From NCBI RefSeq assembly GCF_049319665.1, contig NZ_JBMOUD010000017.1, positions 1 through 64,000 of the forward strand: 64,000 bases of DNA, in the 5' to 3' direction. Within the stretch, counting starts at the first letter, position 1; every line of letters begins with the position of its first letter. Source of the DNA: JBMOUD01 sp049319665. Lineage in GTDB: Bacteria > Pseudomonadota > Gammaproteobacteria > Enterobacterales > Enterobacteriaceae. Of the stretch, positions 17,219 to 25,796 are shown one piece after another. The position numbers and the translations under genes are program-made. The notes under the pieces are model-generated. The model made no database searches. It was not told the origin of the DNA and worked only from the letters and a program-made list of their open reading frames with translations.

Positions 17219-18243
17219 GTGAGATTTCTCAATCGGTTGCGGCGACTCATCATGCTAAACCCATCGCCCGGGCCGATCGCACCGGACAGTGGTTGCAGAT
17301 GGGGGCGCTGCTGATCATTATTGCCGTGCTGGCGGTGTTTGCGCTGCTGTCACCGATTTTTCTTACTCTGGGAAATCTTGGCAATGTGCTGCAACAAACT
17401 ATTGTCACCGGTACGCTAGCTTTTGGTCTGACGCTGGTGCTAATTGGCGGCGGTAGCCATTCGGTGACTGGCGGTATTGATTTGTCGGTTGCCGCCAACC
17501 TTGGCCTGTGCGGCGCAGTTTTTGCTACGCAAATCAGTCAAGGCTCGTCCATTGGCAGCGCGGTACTTTTGGCGTTATTCACCGGGGCAGCGCTTGGGTT
17601 GTTGAATGCCTTTGCCGTGGTGTGGCTGCGTATTTTGCCGCTGTTGGCAACGTTAACCACCATGAATATCGCCATTGGGCTGGAAATGGTACTGACGCAA
17701 AATTCTACGGTGCCGGTCAGCGGCCCGTTGTTTGATTTGCTATTGGGTAACGGCCCGCTGAATCTGCCGTGGTTAGCCTGGGCGTTTGCCGCTTTAGCCT
17801 TATTTTTTGGGTTGTTGGTACACTTCACCCGATTTGGTCTGCGCCTCCAGGCGGTGGGCAGCCATCCGATAGCAGCGCGAGCGCAGGGTTTGTCGGTCGC
17901 ATTTTATCTGTCTGCCAGCTATGTGCTGTGCGGGGTTGCTGCGGGTATTGCCTCGCTAGCATCTGTCTCTTTGCTGAGCGGCAGTTCGCCGGGAGCCAAT
18001 GACAACTTGTTGATCGTGATTGCTTCAGTATTACTCGGCGTGATTTTCTCACGACGTTTGATACCGACCATTGGCGGCACGCTGATTAGCGCGCTGTTTC
18101 TAAGCCTGATCGCCAATGGATTCCAGTTAATTAACGTTTCAAGTTATTGGATCAATGGCGTCGAAGGCGTGTTGATCTTGCTGGTGGTATCGTTGACCGC
18201 TTTGCTACGCCAGCGTCAGCAGAGGAGAAAAGTCCGTGTCTGA
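17215..18243 (+). CDS. Ribose-type ABC importer permease 1
   Basis: A 342-residue RbsC-like permease with 8-10 membrane segments. It has the family patterns GGIDLSVAANLGLCGAVFA and SHPIAARAQGLSV. It overlaps the ATPase gene by 4 bp (ATGA) and the second permease by 8 bp. The presence of two different permeases suggests a heterodimeric channel, as in the AI-2 (Lsr) type importers. Confidence 0.9.
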   Translation: MSEISQSVAATHHAKPIARADRTGQWLQMGALLIIIAVLAVFALLSPIFLTLGNLGNVLQQTIVTGTLAFGLTLVLIGGGSHSVTGGIDLSVAANLGLCGAVFATQISQGSSIGSAVLLALFTGAALGLLNAFAVVWLRILPLLATLTTMNIAIGLEMVLTQNSTVPVSGPLFDLLLGNGPLNLPWLAWAFAALALFFGLLVHFTRFGLRLQAVGSHPIAARAQGLSVAFYLSASYVLCGVAAGIASLASVSLLSGSSPGANDNLLIVIASVLLGVIFSRRLIPTIGGTLISALFLSLIANGFQLINVSSYWINGVEGVLILLVVSLTALLRQRQQRRKVRV

Positions 18244-19222
18244 ATTAACTGCAACCGAAGTGAGAAGTAAAAGCGGGCGCGGTAATGTGCTGCGCATATT
18301 AATGGTACTGACTTTCGCTGCTTTACTGGTTTTTTTCAGCGTCTTCGCGCCGGGTTTTGTGCGCGTGAGCAATATTGAAAGTGTACTGCTTAACAATGTT
18401 GCGCCCTTAGCTATCGCCGCGCTGGCCATGACGCTGGTGGCATCAATGGGCGCTATCGACTTATCAATTGGCACCTCCATCGACTTCGCTTGTCTGGTGC
18501 TAGTCACGCTGATTTTGCATCAGGTAGGATTACCGCTGGCGCTAGCCGCGGCCTTGCTGGCAGCGCTTGGCGTGGGGCTGTTTAACGCATTTCTGGTGGC
18601 GGTGCTGGGCGTTGAGCCGTTTTTAGCTACGCTAGGCACGCTGTTTATTGGCCAAAGCGTGCAGCAACTCTCTTCTAACGGCGGGCAGCCGATCTACTTA
18701 CTCAGTCAGGTATTACCACCGGCCTTTTCCGCTATCAGCCACGGTTCCTTATTGGGGCTGCCTTTGCCACTGTGGTACGTATTAGGGCTGGCACTAGCCC
18801 TGCATTTGCTATTGCAACGTACCAGACACGGGCGAGTATTTACTTTGCTCGGTACCCAGGCCAGCGTTGCTCGCTATTCCGGGATTGCCGTCGGCAGAAT
18901 GATCGCACTGGCATTTGTGATCAGTGCGCTGACTGCCGGTGTGGTCGGGTTGATCCTGGCTTCAAACGTGAAAGCCTGGGTACCGCTTTCTGGTAACGCT
19001 TATCTGCTCAATGCCATTGGTGCCGCGTATATCGGCACGATCTTCTCGCCAGCAAGACGGCCTAATGTCCCCGGCACCTTGATTGGCGTAGTGCTGCTAA
19101 GTTTTGTGGCTAATGGCCTGCTACTGATCGGCTGGAATTTTTACTGGCAGCAAGTGAGCACCGGTCTGCTGATTTTTGTCGTCTTGGCGGTGGGAGCATT
19201 GAGTGGGCGTCAGCGGCATTAA
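18236..19222 (+). CDS. Ribose-type ABC importer permease 2
   Basis: A 328-residue RbsC-like permease with the typical IDLSIGTSIDFACLVLV segment and RTRHGRVFTLLGTQASVARYSG-like cytoplasmic loop. The start is a GTG just inside the end of permease 1. It is the last gene of this importer. No transporter-associated enzyme or kinase follows, so the imported compound is probably handled by the sfnB/monooxygenase set or by genes elsewhere. Confidence 0.9.
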   Translation: MSELTATEVRSKSGRGNVLRILMVLTFAALLVFFSVFAPGFVRVSNIESVLLNNVAPLAIAALAMTLVASMGAIDLSIGTSIDFACLVLVTLILHQVGLPLALAAALLAALGVGLFNAFLVAVLGVEPFLATLGTLFIGQSVQQLSSNGGQPIYLLSQVLPPAFSAISHGSLLGLPLPLWYVLGLALALHLLLQRTRHGRVFTLLGTQASVARYSGIAVGRMIALAFVISALTAGVVGLILASNVKAWVPLSGNAYLLNAIGAAYIGTIFSPARRPNVPGTLIGVVLLSFVANGLLLIGWNFYWQQVSTGLLIFVVLAVGALSGRQRH

Positions 19223-19284
19223 GGGGCGTTGGCGCGCTATTTTTAAATCAATTAAGCTTAAAACTGCCTCAACGGATTATGCCT

Positions 19285-20016
19285 TTAGGCCGAGATGATT
19301 AGCACGAGGTAGTAGCAATGTTGAATGGTCGGGTGGACTGGGTATTGTTGCCACTTTCTTAAATTAGCTGGATTCAATTTACCTATATCCCAAGGAATAC
19401 AGCCGTTGACACCTATTGCTCCATCACCCAGTTCTTCGACATATTCTTGCTTAGCTGCATTATAAATATCTACTCGGCCGGCCACGTTGCGCACAGTTAC
19501 CGCCCATAATGTGGCTCCGTAAACAGTCTGCGCGTTGTCGCAAACCAAGTGATGGTGCAGCATGGTTAATTGCCTGTAAATTTGACCGGCTAAACCTGCT
19601 CCAGCTTTTTCAGGGGTGACATAAGCCCCTCTGATTTGTTTGCCTTGAGCCAACTGACCTTGTCGATCCCTGAATGCGAAATGATCATAGGCAAATCTAG
19701 CGATAACTTTTGTTGCTGTCTCATCCATCATGTTGAGTTTTAGGATTTTCTCTGCAACATCAGCATCTTTAAGCCCATCATTCCTTAGCTCATCAATATA
19801 GCCTGCAATAAATTCGGGGGAAGAAAAGGCAATTTCTTCAACAACAGCAATATGATTGAAGTCAGCTTTCTCGTAGGAGATCTCCGTGAGGCGGAGTATC
19901 ACTGTGTCATCTGGCAACAGGAAATGAAGGGTATGAGAAACATAACACTCGCCTGAAAAGGACGGGAGTTTAGAAAGATCTTTAGCGTAAGTCTCGCTGA
20001 TTAAAGAAGGTGCCAT
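19285..20016 (-). CDS. Hypothetical protein, possible GNAT-like fold
   Basis: I do not recognise this 243-residue protein. It is soluble in appearance. The central segment RGAYVTPEKAGAGLAGQIYR resembles motif A of GNAT acetyltransferases (strand, then a glycine-rich pyrophosphate loop and helix), followed by a segment that could be motif B (TVYGATLWAVTVRNVAGRVD). The N-terminal third does not look like a GNAT. It is the second gene of a two-gene minus-strand unit, 39 bp behind a 125-residue unknown gene, with sulfur-transport genes on both sides. Function unknown; acetyltransferase is a weak guess. Confidence 0.55.
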   Translation of the reverse strand: MAPSLISETYAKDLSKLPSFSGECYVSHTLHFLLPDDTVILRLTEISYEKADFNHIAVVEEIAFSSPEFIAGYIDELRNDGLKDADVAEKILKLNMMDETATKVIARFAYDHFAFRDRQGQLAQGKQIRGAYVTPEKAGAGLAGQIYRQLTMLHHHLVCDNAQTVYGATLWAVTVRNVAGRVDIYNAAKQEYVEELGDGAIGVNGCIPWDIGKLNPANLRKWQQYPVHPTIQHCYYLVLIISA

Positions 20017-20055
20017 TCCGTTGGGCCATCCTGATCCTAAGTTTTAAAATCTCTC

Positions 20056-20433
20056 TCATGAATATGAGATGTGAGTGGCAAAGTTGCTTTCCATGAACCT
20101 TGTCACCGATTGTTCAATCATCAGTAAAATATCGTCACTTACGTGCAGTTCCGGATACTGATTTCTAGGTTTCACTGTAAAACGTAATTTCTCACCACGA
20201 ACAGCAATTTCTGCAAAGGGTTTAACAACAGTGGTGTGAACCGCACAATTGAGATCGCTTTTGAGCGTCACGATAAAATGCTGTGAATCCTTTTGGGTGC
20301 GACTAAGCATTCTGCGCACCTCAACAGTGTCAGGGGATAGAGAGCTAAGTGCGAAACTATCGATCACCGCGGTATTATCTCGAATCGTTTGGACAGAGCG
20401 CTGATTTTTAGCTTTAGCCTGTTCGTGAAGCAT
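20056..20433 (-). CDS. Hypothetical small protein, first gene of a pair
   Basis: A 125-residue protein without recognised family. The N-terminal half is helical and charged (QAKAKNQRSVQTIRDNTA, VEVRRMLSRTQKDSQ). The C-terminal half has alternating beta-like segments (QHFIVTLKSDLNCAVH, KLRFTVKPRNQYPELHVS) and an amphipathic helix. No signal peptide or membrane segment. It precedes the 243-residue unknown gene on the same strand; small-gene-first pairs of this sort sometimes are toxin-antitoxin or regulator-enzyme pairs, but nothing here shows it. Confidence 0.5.
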   Translation of the reverse strand: MLHEQAKAKNQRSVQTIRDNTAVIDSFALSSLSPDTVEVRRMLSRTQKDSQHFIVTLKSDLNCAVHTTVVKPFAEIAVRGEKLRFTVKPRNQYPELHVSDDILLMIEQSVTRFMESNFATHISYS

Positions 20434-20592
20434 ATACCCACCTTAGCCTGAACACCGTGTATCTGTGGAATGCGCCTCAGGATATTGAGTTGGCGGTTTC
20501 GTCAGTTGGTTAATAAATCTACGCCATGCATGAGTGTTTTGCAATCGTAACACTCATGCAGCGATTGAATTGAAGCCTGATACAGCAAGGAA

Positions 20593-20623
20593 AATGGCGT
20601 CTCGAAACTGGCTGGACGCCATT
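20593..20623. terminator. Hairpin terminator after sfnB copy 3
   Basis: AATGGCGTC and GACGCCATT form a perfect 9-bp stem; a T-rich run follows on the + strand and a shorter one on the - strand. It lies just after the stop of the minus-strand sfnB at 20672 and before the unknown pair, so it most likely ends the sfnB transcript. Confidence 0.6.
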
Positions 20624-20671
20624 GTTTTTATTACCTAGAGGTGGTTGGTACCGAGTTATTCAAGCGAGATA

Positions 20672-21943
20672 TCAGTTCCACGCATGGCGCGGAGGATTCA
20701 CATCATTAAGATAGTAATTTCCTACGTGGAAATACTTCCAGCGCACCGGATCGTGTAGCGTGTGAGTACGCGCATTACGCCAGTGGCGGTCGAGATTATA
20801 TTCCGCCAGCGTCGAGCGGGTGCCTGCTAGCTCAAAGAGTTTATTCCCGGCCAGAATAGCCACTTCGGTTGATAACACTTTGGCTTCGGCGGTTGCCAGC
20901 GTGGCAGCGACTACTGTTTCTTCGTTTGGCGTGGCAAGGGCGACGTCAATTAATTGTCCGGCGCGCCACAGCAGCGCTTCGGCGGCGTGCAGGCGGATCT
21001 TTAAATCACCGACGGCGGCAATGGTAAACACATCTTCTGAGGCTTTTTCTTTGCCGCTGTCGATCCACGGCCGCGATTTTTCACGCACAAAAGCAATGGT
21101 ATCTTCAATCGTGCCGCGCGCGATGCCGGTATCTACCGCCGCTTGAATGATCTGTGAGATCGGGCCGGAAGCGGTAGGGCGATCGAAGGCTTTCCAGGTT
21201 GGGATCACTCGCTCGGGAGAGGCTTTTACATTGTCGAGGATCACGGTGCCGGAAGCCGTGGTACGTTGACCAAAGCTCGACCAGTTGTTGATAACCGTTA
21301 ACCCTTCGGCATCGCGGTCGAGAATAATCAGATGGGCGCGACCTTCTTCATCAACGGCAACAGCGTGTACCAGATGCGCTAGCAGCGCGCCGGTGGCGTA
21401 GAATTTCTCGCCGTTAACGACTGGAATACCATCAACGTAGCGTAGCGTGGTTTTAAAATCTGCGACCGTCGCCGAGCCTTTTTCTGAAAACGCATTACCC
21501 CAACGCAACCCTTGCAATACGCCGCTGAGCAGCGTTTTTTTCTGGCTTTCTGAGCCGTCAGCAATCAATGCTGCAACGCCTGCCAGATGGTTTTGCGGGA
21601 TCTGTCCCAACGCGGGATCGGCGGCAGAAATAATAGCGATCACTTTCGCCAGCGTGGCATAAGATACCTCCGGCCCACCGTGCTCTTTGGGAATATTAAT
21701 GCCCCATAGCCCGCTTTGCGAAAAGGCATCCAACTCGGCAATCGGCAATATTCCTTCGCGGTCACGACGGGCTGCTCCCTTGGCAAATTGTTTTGCCAGA
21801 CCTTCAGCAATAGTAATCGCTTCCTGATCGCTGGTGATCACATGCGCTGGTGTAGTCGGGCGTGGCAGCGGCGTAAAAGGCTCGGGAGAGTTAACGCGGA
21901 CTTCGCTGGCGGAAGCGGGGATTTCAATGGTGGACATAAACAT
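20672..21943 (-). CDS. SfnB-family sulfur acquisition flavoprotein (copy 3)
   Basis: A 423-residue third SfnB paralogue on the opposite strand. It has a ~25-residue N-terminal extension (ASASEVRVNSPEPFTPLPRP), then IPKEHGGPEVSYATLAKVI, ADPALGQIPQNHL, NNWSSFGQRTTASGTVI and LDRHWRNARTHTLHDPVRWK. A second possible Met is at residue 3. It is a single-gene unit with its own promoter region (21944-22358). Three SfnB copies within 14 kb suggest that this strain depends on, or discriminates between, several organosulfur sources. Confidence 0.87.
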   Translation of the reverse strand: MFMSTIEIPASASEVRVNSPEPFTPLPRPTTPAHVITSDQEAITIAEGLAKQFAKGAARRDREGILPIAELDAFSQSGLWGINIPKEHGGPEVSYATLAKVIAIISAADPALGQIPQNHLAGVAALIADGSESQKKTLLSGVLQGLRWGNAFSEKGSATVADFKTTLRYVDGIPVVNGEKFYATGALLAHLVHAVAVDEEGRAHLIILDRDAEGLTVINNWSSFGQRTTASGTVILDNVKASPERVIPTWKAFDRPTASGPISQIIQAAVDTGIARGTIEDTIAFVREKSRPWIDSGKEKASEDVFTIAAVGDLKIRLHAAEALLWRAGQLIDVALATPNEETVVAATLATAEAKVLSTEVAILAGNKLFELAGTRSTLAEYNLDRHWRNARTHTLHDPVRWKYFHVGNYYLNDVNPPRHAWN

Positions 21944-22358
21944 TCCTCACGGGTGTTGAAAGAAACGCTTGCGCGTAATTTCACCATCCTGTCATAGCGG
22001 AGGGGGAGTTATATATATTGATTATAGATATCAATATGTTTGCCGTTGATAAGTTATAAAGGATGTCATTTGATGACCAAGTTACCGCGGTTATGAACGT
22101 TTATATGACACTGGTGCAGTTTCGGCCGCTTATCACTAAAGGGAATATATCCGCGTAGCCGAACATTTCCGGCAAGGGTTTTAAGGCGAAAACCCTTTGC
22201 GCTTAAGCTTAACGGGTCGCTATGCGCCTAGCCTGCATTCGTTCACTTGGCCGATAAGATGCGCTATTAAGGTCAAAGGATAGGGCAAAAAATTAATCTG
22301 ACTAGAGTAATGTTATTAATTTGGTGTACACTGTACATCTCCAATCAAAAGGAATTGA
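21944..22358. other. Intergenic region between sfnB copy 3 and the toxin gene
   Basis: A divergent 415-bp region with no gene. It holds an inverted repeat ATATTGAT / ATCAATAT (22015-22022 and 22030-22037, 7-base spacer) about 70 bp before the sfnB start, which could be an operator. A 9-bp stem AAGGGTTTT / AAAACCCTT is at 22174-22197. The toxin-antitoxin operator candidate is at 22325-22337. Nothing else is recognised. Confidence 0.5.
22325..22337. promoter_or_regulatory. Candidate toxin-antitoxin autoregulatory operator
   Basis: Two copies of the self-complementary hexamer TGTACA are separated by one C, 21 bases before the toxin ATG. Antitoxins of this type carry an HTH domain and usually repress their own promoter through such palindromes. 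Assignment is by position. Confidence 0.5.
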
Positions 22359-22694
22359 ATGGTGACTCATGCAATTGAGTTTATCGAAACTTCGATGTTT
22401 ACCCGGCAGATAAAGCAAATTGCCACGGATGATGAGCTTAAAGAACTACAGATTGAGCTGATCAAGTTTACCGACAAAGGGGATCTGATTCAGAAAACTG
22501 GCGGGCTGCGAAAAATCAGAATGGCAACCGGCCCCCAGGGGAAAAGCGGTAGTACTCGAGTTATTTATTTTCTGGCTACCGATGAAGTTATCTATCTGGT
22601 GATGGCTTATCCAAAGAGCATCAAGGACAGCCTTACAGATGCCGAAAAAGCGGATTTAAAAAAGCTGACAAAACGACTAAAAGGCGAGGTGTAG
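22359..22694 (+). CDS. RelE/HigB-like toxin
   Basis: A 111-residue protein of the RelE/HigB type: FIETSMFTRQIKQIATDDEL at the start, GLRKIRMATGPQGKSGSTRVIYF and a hydrophobic strand VIYLVMAYPKS in the RelE-fold core. It is the longer subfamily usually paired with NadS-like antitoxins. Such toxins cleave mRNA on the ribosome. A strong AAAAGGAA ribosome site precedes the ATG. It stops one base before the antitoxin ATG, so the pair is coupled in toxin-first order. Residues look intact. Confidence 0.85.
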   Translation: MVTHAIEFIETSMFTRQIKQIATDDELKELQIELIKFTDKGDLIQKTGGLRKIRMATGPQGKSGSTRVIYFLATDEVIYLVMAYPKSIKDSLTDAEKADLKKLTKRLKGEV

Positions 22695-22695
22695 T

Positions 22696-22980
22696 ATGAG
22701 TTTTTTTGACGAGCTTAAAGCTTCTCTCGAAGAGGCGGTTGATATTCATAATGGGGTTAAAGTACCAGCTCGCGTGACTCGTTATGAAATTATCGATGTG
22801 AAGGCTATCCGTTCACAGCTTAATGTGTCACAAAGCGAAATGGCGAAGGCGCTGGGTACCAGCGTGGATACCATCAAAAGTTGGGAAACCCGCCGACGTA
22901 ATCCTACCGGGCTGGCGGCCAAGGTGTTGGCGACGATTCAGGCCAATCCGACATTCTTTTATGAGTTGGCGGCACATTAA
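22696..22980 (+). CDS. NadS/HigA-like antitoxin
   Basis: A 94-residue protein with an N-terminal toxin-binding segment and a Xre-type HTH: VKAIRSQLNVSQSEMAKALG then TSVDTIKSWETRRRNPTG, where recognition helix residues are clear. The tail LAAKVLATIQANPTFFYELA is typical of the NadS/HigA group. It is expected to neutralise the upstream toxin and bind the TGTACA repeats. A damaged copy of its last 30 codons lies 220 bp downstream. Confidence 0.87.
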   Translation: MSFFDELKASLEEAVDIHNGVKVPARVTRYEIIDVKAIRSQLNVSQSEMAKALGTSVDTIKSWETRRRNPTGLAAKVLATIQANPTFFYELAAH

Positions 22981-23194
22981 GGTGTGTACAAACGATGGGT
23001 GTTACTCCTTTTGATCCTACCCACGTAATGCCCCATAGTCGTATACATAGTTTCGTACTTCCGCTTTTCGCTCATATCTGCCAATACATAATAATTAACG
23101 ACAATACCCCCTACTCATTTATACCCCTCAGACTTAAAGCGCCCTGTGCACAGGCTGTAGCCACAAGTTTCGCCATCAACTACGTTACTGCGAT

Positions 23195-23284
23195 GGAAAC
23201 TCGCCGACGCAATCCTACCGGTCTGGCGGCCAAGGTGTTGACGACGATTCAGGCCAATCCGGCATTCTTTTATGAATTGCCGGC
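23195..23284 (+). pseudogene. Partial duplicate of the antitoxin 3' end
   Basis: Ninety bases match 22884-22973 (antitoxin codons for ETRRRNPTGLAAKVL to FFYEL) with only about eight differences. There is no start or HTH-encoding part in front, and the frame runs on past the copied stop position. It is the remnant of a second antitoxin gene or of a duplication event. The intervening 22981-23194 has no recognisable gene. Confidence 0.75.
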
Positions 23285-23299
23285 GTGGTTTGCCGGTTC

Positions 23300-24139
23300 T
23301 TACATCACAAGCTTCGCGCTTGAAATTTGTTCGGTGGCGGTTTTCTCCGCCAGGTAACGTGCCGGTGGTTTGCCCATCACTTTTCTAAACATGGTGACAA
23401 AGCCGCTGGCGCTTTCGTAACCGAGATCTAATGCGACGGTCTGCACGCTTTCGCCGTGTGATAAACGTTGCAGCGCTAACGTGACATGTAACTGTCTGCG
23501 CCAGTTGCCAAAGCTTAAGCCTATTTGCTGCTGCAATGTGCGACTTAGTGAGCGCTCACTCATCCCGATACGCTGTGCCCATTGGTAGAGCGTAGATTTG
23601 TCTGCCGGATCGGCCAGCATGCGCTCCATCAATTGACGAATACGTGAATCATCCGAGACCGGCAGGTGCAGGTTTTCGATGGGAGCGGCGATCAATTGAT
23701 CCAGCAATACGCTAGCTAAACGACCTTCTGCTCCCTGTTCATCGTACATTGGCGCGAAACTACTGGCTTGCAATAGCAATTCACGCAGCAGCGGCGAGAC
23801 GCCGAGCGTGCAGCAGGTGGTTGGCAAACCGGGGACGGCTTCTTCTTCAACAAACAGGCTGTAGCATTCTGATGAGCCGGTGCCTTGCGCACTATGCAGG
23901 ACATTACCCGGCATCCATAGCGCACATTGCGGCGGGACCAACCACATGCCTTTCTCTACCTCACAGCGGATCATACCGGAGACGGTGTAGATTAATTGCG
24001 CCTTACGATGGCGGTGCGGTAAGACTTCCCAATCAGTCGCGACATTGCATTGTGGGACAGCAAAAATGGTGCGTGGTATTCCATCGATATCGAGAGTTGA
24101 GCGGGGTTTTATGGTCAGAATCATGAAGGTAGCTGTCAT
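23300..24139 (-). CDS. AraC-family regulator with cupin-type N terminus
   Basis: A 279-residue regulator. The N-terminal cupin-like sensor carries HRHRKAQLIYTVSGMIRCEV and WLVPPQCALWMPGNVLHS. The C-terminal AraC DNA-binding domain has two HTH units (TLYQWAQRIGMSERSLSRTL and VQTVALDLGYESASGFVTMF). It is monocistronic with no adjacent structural gene that clearly depends on it; the next gene upstream is tag. Its target and ligand are unknown. An in-frame Met at codon 6 is an alternative start. Confidence 0.85.
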   Translation of the reverse strand: MTATFMILTIKPRSTLDIDGIPRTIFAVPQCNVATDWEVLPHRHRKAQLIYTVSGMIRCEVEKGMWLVPPQCALWMPGNVLHSAQGTGSSECYSLFVEEEAVPGLPTTCCTLGVSPLLRELLLQASSFAPMYDEQGAEGRLASVLLDQLIAAPIENLHLPVSDDSRIRQLMERMLADPADKSTLYQWAQRIGMSERSLSRTLQQQIGLSFGNWRRQLHVTLALQRLSHGESVQTVALDLGYESASGFVTMFRKVMGKPPARYLAEKTATEQISSAKLVM

Positions 24140-24238
24140 GCTGGCTTATTTGAAAAATATTATGGCTTGATTGCGCAATTCGGTCTACCTATCAGAGAAA
24201 TAAACTTAAGAATATTTTTACCCGCTCAGGCGTGACGC

Positions 24239-24889
24239 CTAAGGAAGATGGGGGCGTACCAAGCGGTTACGTAAATCTTCTACTGTTTTGCGACAGACAC
24301 AGCCTTCAAGATGATCGTTAACCATCCCCATTGCCTGCATAAATGAGTAAACGGTGGTGGGGCCAACAAATGTCCAGCCACGTTTTTTTAATATCTTTGA
24401 TAGCGTGATTGACGCTGCTGAGGTGGTGTTTTGCTGCCAGTAAGTGAGATCTACAGTTTGTGGGCGTTCACTAACTTTTGGTTCAAATTGCCAGAACCAA
24501 GCGGCGAGTGAACCAGTCTCTTCGAATAACGCTACGGCGCGTTTCGCATTGTTAATGGTTGAGAGAATTTTCGCCCGATTGCGCACAATGCTTTTATCCG
24601 TCATCAGTCGTTCAATATCCTGTTCCCCAAAGTGCGCTACGGCATGGAAATCAAAATCATGAAAGGCGCGGCGGAAATTTTCGCGTTTATTATAGATCAG
24701 CCGCCATGACATTCCGGCGTGAAAACCTTCTAAGCAGATTTTTTCAAACAATCGCCGATCGTCAATCACCGGATGTCCCCATTCATTATCGTGATAGTCC
24801 GGCATGTCCGGCTGCCAGAAGCAGCGAACGGAGGCATCTTCTATCACGATAAGGCCCGGAGTGGTTGATGGTGTGGCTTTGCTCGGCAT
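24239..24889 (-). CDS. tag: DNA-3-methyladenine glycosylase I
   Basis: A 216-residue base-excision repair enzyme that removes 3-methyladenine. Family blocks are CFWQPDMPDYHDNEWG, KICLEGFHAGMSWRLI, KRENFRRAF, LKKRGWTFVGPTTVYSFMQA and VNDHLEGCVC. The zinc ligands match Tag: Cys23 and His33 at the N terminus and the His and first Cys in DHLEGC. I chose ATG at 24889 because GAGGCG precedes it; starting at 24934 would overlap the upstream AraC gene. It has about 20 extra N-terminal residues compared with E. coli Tag. It is 25 bp behind an AraC-type gene on the same strand, so the two may be cotranscribed. Confidence 0.88.
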   Translation of the reverse strand: MPSKATPSTTPGLIVIEDASVRCFWQPDMPDYHDNEWGHPVIDDRRLFEKICLEGFHAGMSWRLIYNKRENFRRAFHDFDFHAVAHFGEQDIERLMTDKSIVRNRAKILSTINNAKRAVALFEETGSLAAWFWQFEPKVSERPQTVDLTYWQQNTTSAASITLSKILKKRGWTFVGPTTVYSFMQAMGMVNDHLEGCVCRKTVEDLRNRLVRPHLP

Positions 24890-24914
24890 GGCGCGCCTCG
24901 TGAATGAAAGGGGG

Positions 24915-25682
24915 TTAATGGTCGGTTGCGGCAATATAGCCTTTGGCGGCGGTGATAGTAAATTTACCCGGTGGTATCTTCATCACCCGCGAGAACATGG
25001 TCGAGAAATTTCCCACGCTTTGATAGCCCAAATCAAGCGCCACTTGAGACACCGACTGACCCTGCGCCAATCTTTCCATCGCGGTCATAATACTGAACTT
25101 TTCCCGCCACTGGATAAAGCTGATGCCCGTTTCCGCTGTAAACAGACGCGATAAAGTTTTCGCGCTGCAACCTGCATGATTGGCCAGTTCAACCAGATTT
25201 AACCAAATCCCCGGCTGCTGATTAAGGCAAGCAATAGCGCGAGTCAAACGGCGATCGGAGCCGCCCAGCAGATGGAGCTGCCCATCATGTTGGCTGTTGG
25301 TGATGCAATACAGTATCAGGGGATTAATCAACGCTAATGCCTGACTCACATCGGCAGTGTCATAAACGCGCAGCGCTTCTTCGAGCAACTCAAGCAACAG
25401 ATTACTGAAATAAAAAGGCTTGCTTGGTACCTCACATTTAGCGGCTGAAAATAGCAGTAACAGCATTTCGCTATGTTTGCCATAAGTCACACTATGCGCG
25501 ATATCCTTATCTATCCAGATACCTTGACGCTCTAGTACCAGCCAACGTTCACCATTGATCAACAAAGATGCCGTTCCATGCAAAACCACCAATAATTGCG
25601 CCTGTTCATGCCAGTGTTCATCAATCGATGTATTGGCCTGATGTGAAATACGTTGTATCGAAAAGGGCAGTGCAGTTGACAT
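24915..25682 (-). CDS. AraC-family regulator with cupin-type N terminus
   Basis: A 255-residue regulator: N-terminal cupin-like domain (HWHEQAQLLVVLHGTASLLI, WIDKDIAHSVTYG) and C-terminal AraC domain (LVELANHAGCSAKTLSRLF, VSQVALDLGYQSVGNFSTMF). It is divergent from the FMN reductase/XapX pair with 114 bp between the starts, so it most likely controls that pair. The same architecture is seen in the regulator at 23300. Confidence 0.86.
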   Translation of the reverse strand: MSTALPFSIQRISHQANTSIDEHWHEQAQLLVVLHGTASLLINGERWLVLERQGIWIDKDIAHSVTYGKHSEMLLLLFSAAKCEVPSKPFYFSNLLLELLEEALRVYDTADVSQALALINPLILYCITNSQHDGQLHLLGGSDRRLTRAIACLNQQPGIWLNLVELANHAGCSAKTLSRLFTAETGISFIQWREKFSIMTAMERLAQGQSVSQVALDLGYQSVGNFSTMFSRVMKIPPGKFTITAAKGYIAATDH

Positions 25683-25796
25683 GTTCCTTCCTCAAATAGG
25701 GTTGTCCTAATCTCAAAATCAATATTACCAGCTTTTGATATAGTGCTTTCAGCGATCGTCAATCAACCTGAATACCGTAAAAACAGAGGTAATATT

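Noticed and set aside
22995..23357. 120-codon frame covering the region after the antitoxin
   Set aside because: It is a chance frame running through the antitoxin remnant; it has no ribosome site at its start and ends inside the opposite AraC gene.
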